64,000 bases of DNA, from positions 12,016,501-12,080,500 of the forward strand of contig OX327710.1 in the NCBI GenBank assembly GCA_946807835.1, written 5' to 3'. The stretch is from Ailanthus altissimus. Its lineage: Eukaryota; Streptophyta; Magnoliopsida; Sapindales; Simaroubaceae. Position 1 is the first letter of the stretch. Each line of letters opens with the position of its first letter. The notes beneath the pieces were generated by a model. The model was not told the origin of the DNA and did no database searches. It saw only the letters and a list, made by a program, of their open reading frames with translations. The position numbers were made by a program, and so were the translations under genes. Below, piece after piece: positions 58,461 through 64,000 of this stretch.

Positions 58461-59168
58461 AAACATTTACAAAGCAATCTTCTTGGTATATAAGATGTGC
58501 TCATAGCTTAGTCTGTGAGAAAAGTACGAAACATTCATCCATAAAATAAACACATGACATACATTATGGACTTATAAAATTATGCACACATATTTTTATT
58601 ATTTTCTCCCATTCGTTCAATATTTAATGTGCATCTATACACTTCACCTTTTATTCATTAAAGAATAATATAGATGTAGAATACCCATACTAATCTCTTA
58701 AATAAAATTCTTAACTACTCTGAAAATTTTAATCCCTTCAACATATACTCATACGTCATAATATCATTCACTACCTTGATATCATTCAAAAAAAAATGTA
58801 GCATTTCTACGCAACTAAGTTGTCATTCAAATCAGAATATTGAATTCATTATCTTAAATGATCAAAAATCAACTTCAATAAAAAAAAAAAAAAAATCTTT
58901 AGTTCAATTGATTCTTAAACTATAGATCTCAACATTATATCTCTTACTCTAACTCTTTAAAAAAATAGTCCACTTTATTGGACATCATTTTTTTGTTTTT
59001 GAGACTCACATGTCTGTTTTTTTTTTTTTAATATGCTCAGTTTCAAACAGAAATGATTCCACTAGCATAATTACTGCGATGGTAAATATGATTTTTCAAC
59101 TATTCCTTTAACGTCATCCACGTAAAAGGAAAGGACAAAACGATTATTGCTTTTCTTTCACAAAACTC
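58461..59168. other. Unassigned AT-rich DNA
   Basis: No pol sequence is recognised beyond 58460. A-runs lie at 58881-58897 and a T-run at 59016-59029. ACGTCATCCACGT at 59111-59123 holds two ACGT cores and could belong to the promoter of the ORF that follows. Confidence 0.3.
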
Positions 59169-59176
59169 TATAAATA
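59169..59176 (+). promoter_or_regulatory. TATA box before the small ORF
   Basis: TATAAATA lies 70 bp upstream of the ATG at 59239, a normal plant spacing with a leader of about 40 nt. Confidence 0.5.
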
Positions 59177-59238
59177 ACCTAAACCTCATAATCACTTTTC
59201 TAGCAATAAAGAAAACCAACTCTCTTACCATCTTCATA

Positions 59239-59610
59239 ATGAGTCCCATTATCATCACTCCTCCTGTTCCTTTTTCTCCACCACAATTTCCAGACCTAAT
59301 CAGAATCAGAACACTCCATTCCCGTGCTAAAGAATTCATTAGACACTACACCATCTTGGCAGTCCAAGAACACGGTCTCACAGTTCTTGGTGGCCCTTTG
59401 TTCAACTTGGAATACCTTTTCTTTCACCTGCACTCTTTTTTCCCATTTTCCCAATGGTCCAAACATGTCCTTTACTTGTTATGGTACCTGTTGGATCTGT
59501 ATACAATCGCCATGGAATTCCCATTACTTAGAACCCTCCAACAATTAGAAAAATGTGATGAAGATCATCCACCCCTGATTTTTCTCCAATGGTTTTACCC
59601 AAAGACATGA
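59239..59610 (+). CDS. Hypothetical 123-residue protein
   Basis: The open frame begins MSPIIITPPVPFSPPQFPDL. It continues with a charged stretch (IRTLHSRAKEFIRHY), then an aromatic and hydrophobic middle (LEYLFFHLHSFFPFSQW; VLYLLWYLLDLY), and ends CDEDHPPLIFLQWFYPKT. The middle could be a membrane segment. I recognise no family. In its favour are a TATA box and leader-like A-rich sequence upstream and a frame open for 372 bp in AT-rich DNA. Against it is the setting between retrotransposon pieces. It could be a captured gene fragment or a chance ORF. Confidence 0.35.
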   Translation: MSPIIITPPVPFSPPQFPDLIRIRTLHSRAKEFIRHYTILAVQEHGLTVLGGPLFNLEYLFFHLHSFFPFSQWSKHVLYLLWYLLDLYTIAMEFPLLRTLQQLEKCDEDHPPLIFLQWFYPKT

Positions 59611-59656
59611 TGGATAACTAAATTTCAACACATGATTGCAAACAACACAAATGCGC

Positions 59657-59846
59657 CTTTTAATGTGAGGATACGCACCGTTTAGTTTGACAAGCCGGGA
59701 CATATCGATCCCAGTGGGCCATCACTGGTCCAGACCTCACAGTGGTCTCCATTCACACAAACGATCACCCCCAAGGAATCGAACCCGGGTGGGTTATACC
59801 ACCTCAAGATGCCTAATGAATCCGTCCTTGTACCACTTGAGCTGGC
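59657..59846 (-). mobile_element. SINE copy 3
   Basis: A full-length minus-strand copy with AGCTCAAGTGGTACAAGG as the head and B box GGGTTCGATTCC. It is bordered by AACACAAATGC on the left and the exact complement GCATTTGTGTT on the right. Confidence 0.85.
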
Positions 59847-59856
59847 ATTTGTGTTA

Positions 59857-60876
59857 CAAGGAGAAGAAAAAGAAGAAGAAATTGGAAATTTGAATTTTAA
59901 GAGGTATATCCCAACTATTTCTCAATTTATTGGTGTTAATTATGTTAATTTCTTTAAGTTTTGATTTCTGAAAATAGGTATAATTGAGTATTTGATGTGT
60001 ATTTCGTATGATATTTTGAGAATTGATGATGATCTATAAGATAGCTTGATAAATCATGATGGAATCATGATGGATTGTAGAATTTCTGATTGATAGTCTC
60101 TTGATCCAAGAATTTTATAAATTGTTGTGATTCGATTCTGGTTTTGAATTTTGATTATGTGAAATTATACATGTTTAGGATCATCTGAGAGTTTGAATCG
60201 ATTCAAAATTCCAGAAATTGATTTTTTTGTGAATTTACCAAAATGACCCTGAAATTCTGGAAATTTTCTATATGAACAGTATGATACAGTGAAAAATAAT
60301 TTTTGTCCTACTGAATGATCTTCAAAAAATACGAATTTGTGGAATATGATAAGTTTATATGTATAATATGATATACTCGGAATTGAGAATTTAGATCAAT
60401 ATGGTTGAAGTGTTATGATTTTCTAAAGTGAATCAGCTTATTGTAGTATTTGATTAACAGATTTTTAAAGCTATAGAATAAAATAGTTTTAAAATACTTT
60501 TGGCAGTGATTTGGAAGTGAAATATTTATCATGGACTGAGATATGTGTTAAAAGTAATTATGTGGTAGTTTTATAATTTTTGAGTTAGTATATGATTTTA
60601 TAAAATTGGGAGATTGAATACTGTTCAGTAAGTATCTTGATCCTGTTAGGTTAGTAGTTTGGATTCGATGGTATGTATGGAATGGATTGTGTAGGAATTT
60701 TAATATAATATTCATATATAAGAAGGATATATGAGTCAAGAATGGTATATTCTAATTTTTGAGTAATTGGACATCATTTGATGTATTAGAAAATTTTGTT
60801 AAGTGTAAGTGGTTAGAATGACAGGTTTTTTAGAAACCAAGTATTTAGACCAATTTGATGTGACAAATGTTTTGTG
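59857..60876 (+). mobile_element. Gypsy family G LTR fragment, copy B
   Basis: This matches the internal 1.0 kb of the family G LTR in plus orientation (GAGAAGAAAAAGAAGAAGAA through CCAATTTGATGTGACAAATG). Both LTR ends are missing, replaced by SINE copies 3 and 4. Confidence 0.85.
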
Positions 60877-60878
60877 TT

Positions 60879-61060
60879 TGCCTAAGTGGTACAAGGACGA
60901 ATCGCTAAGGCAATATAAGGGGTTCCGTCCCGGGTTCGATTCCTTGGGGGTACCATTTGTTTGAATGGAGGCCACTTGGGAGGTCTGGACCAGTGATGGC
61001 CCACTGGGACCGGTATGTCCCGGCTTGTCAGACTAACTGGGTGCGAATCCTCACATAAAA
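60879..61060 (+). mobile_element. SINE copy 4
   Basis: It starts TGCCTAAGTGGTACAAGGAC, with B box GGGTTCGATTCC, and ends AATCCTCACATAAAA. Its head variant (AATCGCTAAGGCAATATAAG) is shared with copy 7 only, so it is a second subfamily. Confidence 0.85.
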
Positions 61061-61252
61061 GGCGCCAGCTCTAGTGGTACAAGGACGGATTCGTTAGGCA
61101 TCTTGAGGTGGTATAACCCACTCGGGTTCGATTCCTTGGGGGTATGCTTTGAGTGACTAGAGGCCACTTGGGAGGCCTGGACCAGTGATGGCCCACTGGG
61201 ACCGGTATGTCCCGGCTTATCAGGATAAATGGGTATGTATCCTCACAAAAAA
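61061..61252 (+). mobile_element. SINE copy 5
   Basis: It follows copy 4 head to tail (GGCGCCAGCTCTAGTGG), has the B box GGGTTCGATTCC, and ends TATCCTCACAAAAAA. Confidence 0.85.
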
Positions 61253-61257
61253 GACGC

Positions 61258-61422
61258 CTTTTAATGTGAGGATACGCACCGTTTAGTCTGACAAGCTGGG
61301 ACATACTGGTCTCAGTGGGCCATCACTGGTCCATACCTCACAGTGGCCTCCATTCACACAAATGATCACCCCCAAGGAATCGAACCCGGGTGGGTTATAC
61401 CACCTCAAGATGCCTAACGAAT
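61258..61422 (-). mobile_element. SINE copy 6 (5' truncated)
   Basis: It meets copy 5 tail to tail. The minus-strand head is lost beyond CCTAACGAAT, where gypsy leader sequence begins. Confidence 0.8.
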
Positions 61423-61872
61423 CTCACTCCGTAGCCTCTACTGTATTTTTGTTGCTGCTATTGTTGTTGTTTTCCTTTTCAATAAAAGTTGTTTCAATTG
61501 ATGTCTTCAATACTCTACTTCTCTATATTTTGTCATTGAGAAAATTATCTCAATTTGCTCTATTACATGCAAATTATCATTATAAGATATTCAACATCAC
61601 TCTTACTAAGCATATTAGTCATAACTTAAAAACAAAATCTAAATGGTAACATTAAGATCCACAAGGTACCATTATCCACAACAACAACAATCTTAGTAGC
61701 TCTTGGATAATGTGTCATCTTCACAAAATCATACAAAATTTAAGGAATATGTCAAACTTTTACACAACAAAGTTACAAATACAATCTTAAGGATTTAGCA
61801 TCTGCTCGGTTCCCTTGACTCGAAACTTAAAAGTCTACAGAATCATATCTTAGCTCTGATACCAATAAAAGC
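61423..61872 (-). mobile_element. Gypsy family G leader with primer binding site
   Basis: On the minus strand the LTR end GTGACA is followed by GCTTTTAT and TGGTATCAGAGC (61864-61853), the initiator tRNA-Met primer site. About 430 bp of non-coding leader follow. The 8 bp gap between LTR and primer site is longer than the usual 2-5 bp. Confidence 0.8.
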
Positions 61873-63157
61873 TGTCACGTCCTAGACCCAAAAGATCTGA
61901 CACACGACATCACTTACATTCATTCAATAATACTTAAACATTCATTTTAATTTCTTTCAGAATTATAGCAATTGAATTATGACTGGGACAATTAGTAAAC
62001 CGGAGATACGCAGAGTTTTCTCAGAGATTAACACTCTACTACGTCACCAGTAGCAACTTTGTTACCGGAAGCCCAGAATATATTCATTGCAAATTCTTAC
62101 TTAAAATCAATCCATTACTACACTTGGTGAAACTTAAACTAAATCCAACCACACACAATGAAATAATACATAAGTATTTATTCAATAGGGACAAATCAAA
62201 TATCTTATCCCACGTGTCCCCAAATGAAACACTTAGCAACCTAACAATTTAAGGAACCCAAGGAACAGCAGAAGCCTTGCCAAATCCGCTAAGCATACAT
62301 GTACCTTATTTACCTAAAATCACCATAAACTATAATGAGTATAAAACTCAGTAAGCATACTAGTTTTTCATATATCAAATACAAATACATATGTGTACAC
62401 AATGCATATGTATGATATTCTGTGATCAATCAAAATCATAATCTTATCAAATCACATATCATGTAAACGCTTACACATTCTTTCAAAACACATAATAGGA
62501 ATACCATCACTCAACTACTACTTAGTAGGACTTACATATCACATATCACATAATGAGCCAAATGTCACTCGTATGTGACATACTGTATGAGAGAAATAGT
62601 ACAAGTGAGGCCATTAAATCACACATATATAGTGCTCATGCCCGAAGGTAAAAGTCAAACCCTCACCCTGATCATCAGTGAGTCCTCTCACATGTACCAA
62701 TACGCCACCATATGAATGTGATGACTCACTCTTCCTTTAGGTACCAATAGGATCCTCCCTACATACGGAACATATAACATATACCAATCCCGAAGGAAAG
62801 GCCACACATAAAGGCTCCACAAATCACATAAAATGCCTACTAAGTCAACAGTGAGTTCAAGCACCCTCAAAACACAAAATATTTCTCATGGACATATTAC
62901 ACTTCAAACGCTTTCTTTGTTAAACATATCTTATTTTGAAAGCTCACTTTCAAAAAACACATGTATGTCCATGCTCAATGTCAATGCTCACATTCATAAA
63001 CATATATTCACATTTCATATCAAAATATATTTTGACATAACATAAACATATTCTTAACCACATTTACAAAATCATTCATAACACTTACTATGTTTATTGT
63101 CATTCCAGTAAAAAGTCTAGTATACTTACCTCTTAACACTTTCAGCTACAAGGCTTA
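61873..63157 (-). mobile_element. Gypsy family G LTR, copy C (5' truncated)
   Basis: It matches copy A from 61873 (TGTCACGTCCTAGACCC) to about 63157, where SINE copy 7 follows. It is very close to copy A in sequence. With the primer site at its 3' side, this is the 5' LTR of a minus-strand element. Confidence 0.9.
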
Positions 63158-63165
63158 TGGAGTGG

Positions 63166-63350
63166 GCCCGCCCAAGTGGTACAAGGACGAATCGCTAAGG
63201 CAATATAAGGGGTTCCGTCCCGGGTTCGATTCCTTGGGGGTATGCTTTGAGTGAATGGAGGACACTTGGGAGGTCTGGACCAGTGATGGCCACTGGGACC
63301 GGTATGTCCTGGCTTATCAGGATAACTGGGTGCGTATCCTCACAAAAAAA
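63166..63350 (+). mobile_element. SINE copy 7
   Basis: It has the head GCCCAAGTGGTACAAGGACG and B box GGGTTCGATTCC and ends TATCCTCACAAAAAAA. It carries the same head variant as copy 4. Confidence 0.85.
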
Positions 63351-63356
63351 GTGCCT

Positions 63357-63545
63357 TTTAATGTGAGGATACGCACCGTTTAGTCTGACAAGCCGGGACA
63401 TACCGGTCCCAGTGGGCCATCACTGGTCCAGACCTCACAGTGGCCTCCATTCACACAAACGAACACCCCCAAGGAATCGAACCCGGGTGGGTTATACCAC
63501 CTCAAGATGCCTAACGAATCTGTCCTTGTACCACTTGGGCTGGCA
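63357..63545 (-). mobile_element. SINE copy 8
   Basis: It is tail to tail with copy 7. On the minus strand it starts GTGCCAGCCCAAGTGGTAC and carries the B box GGGTTCGATTCC. Confidence 0.85.
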
Positions 63546-63735
63546 CTTTTAATGTGAGGATACGCACCGTTTAGTCTGACAAGCCGGGACATACCGGTCC
63601 CAGTGGGCCATCACTGGTCCAGACCTCACAGTGGCCTCCATTCACACAAACGATTACCCCCAAGGAATCGAACCCGGGTAGGTTATACCACCTCAAGATG
63701 CCTAACGAATCCGTCCTTGTATCACTTGAGCTGGC
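63546..63735 (-). mobile_element. SINE copy 9
   Basis: It lies in the same orientation as copy 8 and next to it. The head on the minus strand is GGCCAGCTCAAGTGATAC, with a G-to-A change in the A-box region. Confidence 0.85.
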
Positions 63736-63789
63736 CAGCTGGTACCGGTAAGTCCCGGCTTGTCAGACTAAACGGTGCGTATCCTCATA
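63733..63789 (+). mobile_element. SINE copy 10 (deleted)
   Basis: Only GGCCAGCT of the head and the last 45 bp (from ACCGGTAAGTCCCGGCTTG to CGTATCCTCATA) remain. Confidence 0.75.
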
Positions 63790-64000
63790 GCAGAATAGCG
63801 TAGTTGAGATGATGAATAAGACCCTACTTGAAATGGCTAGATGCATGCTTACCAATATGAATATATCCAAGGCATTTGGGGAGAAACTACAGTAACTATA
63901 ATTTATTTGATCAATAGAAGTCCCTTCTCAACAATTAACTTTTAGACTCCATAAGAGAAATGGTTTGGGAACCCTCTTAAGTATAACCATCTTCAAAATT
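63790..64000 (+). pseudogene. Copia C2 integrase, continuation
   Basis: Directly after the inserted block the frame gives QNSVVEMMNKTLLEMARCML and TNMNISKAF. This is the part of copia integrase with the third catalytic Glu (consensus NG-AER-N-TL-E-AR-ML). The Arg of ER is replaced by Met. Frame breaks follow, with LINRSPFSTINF recognisable. It runs off the right edge of the window. Confidence 0.88.

Larger units (their letters stand above)
55261..63789. mobile_element. 8.5 kb SINE/LTR block inserted in the copia C2 integrase
   Basis: The block starts TGTGAGGATACGCACC and ends with the near complement GGTGCGTATCCTCATA. The target sequence AGCAGA is duplicated at its edges (55255-55260 and 63789-63794). 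Without it the copia integrase reads on in frame (PQQN). Inside are ten copies or parts of one SINE, three gypsy family G LTR pieces, a leader with a primer site, and a possible small gene. Confidence 0.75.

Noticed and set aside
55261..63789. Possible tRNA genes, from B-box-like GGGTTCGATTCC
   Set aside because: The heads do not fold into a full cloverleaf with an acceptor stem by eye. They are repeated and joined to SINE bodies.

Overview
This window is nuclear DNA from a flowering plant, most likely a eudicot. It is AT-rich and dominated by decayed plant retrotransposons: Ty3/gypsy of the Tat, Tekay and Athila-like types, Ty1/copia, a TRIM, a LINE and a tRNA-derived SINE. It also holds Mutator-like and hAT DNA transposons, two pieces of organelle DNA, and one clear intact host gene, an intronless CBL-interacting protein kinase (CIPK) at 49138-50457. 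The species cannot be told from the sequence.

Layout. Positions 1-11 kb: a MULE transposase relic (minus strand) split by a solo gypsy LTR; a 1.4 kb foldback inverted repeat; a Tat integrase stub; then a second MULE N-terminal relic next to an antisense DUF1985/ULP-like relic, the arrangement of Kaonashi-type MULEs. Positions 11-31 kb: a tandem repeat and an antisense, intron-containing ORF (here called aORF1), both belonging to a Tat-type element (T1). aORF1 is split by a copia element. That copia is split by a solo gypsy LTR, the LTR is split by organelle DNA (plastid rpl23-rpl2 with non-plastid flanks), and rpl23 is split by a non-autonomous hAT element whose body is a 2.7 kb AT minisatellite. 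A TRIM and an Athila-like LTR sit in the same nest. Positions 31-46 kb: a second Tat-type copy (T2) with the same order (integrase, tandem repeat, antisense ORF aORF2). Its integrase is split by an Athila-like LTR. Its aORF2 is split by a plastid 23S rRNA fragment and by a nearly complete 8.0 kb Tekay-type gypsy element with LTRs, PBS, gag-pol, chromodomain, PPT and a 5 bp target duplication.

Positions 46-53 kb are the gene-bearing part: a local direct/inverted repeat complex, the CIPK gene with two short upstream ORFs, then gypsy and LINE relics. Positions 53-64 kb are a second copia element whose integrase is interrupted by an 8.5 kb block holding ten copies or parts of one SINE family, three pieces of the same gypsy LTR family, and one possible small gene with a good TATA box. 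The integrase reading frame resumes exactly after the block.

The genes do not form a pathway. The biology on view is insertion history, which can be ordered from target-site duplications, and one unusual feature: an antisense spliced ORF carried at the same place in two Tat-type retrotransposon copies.
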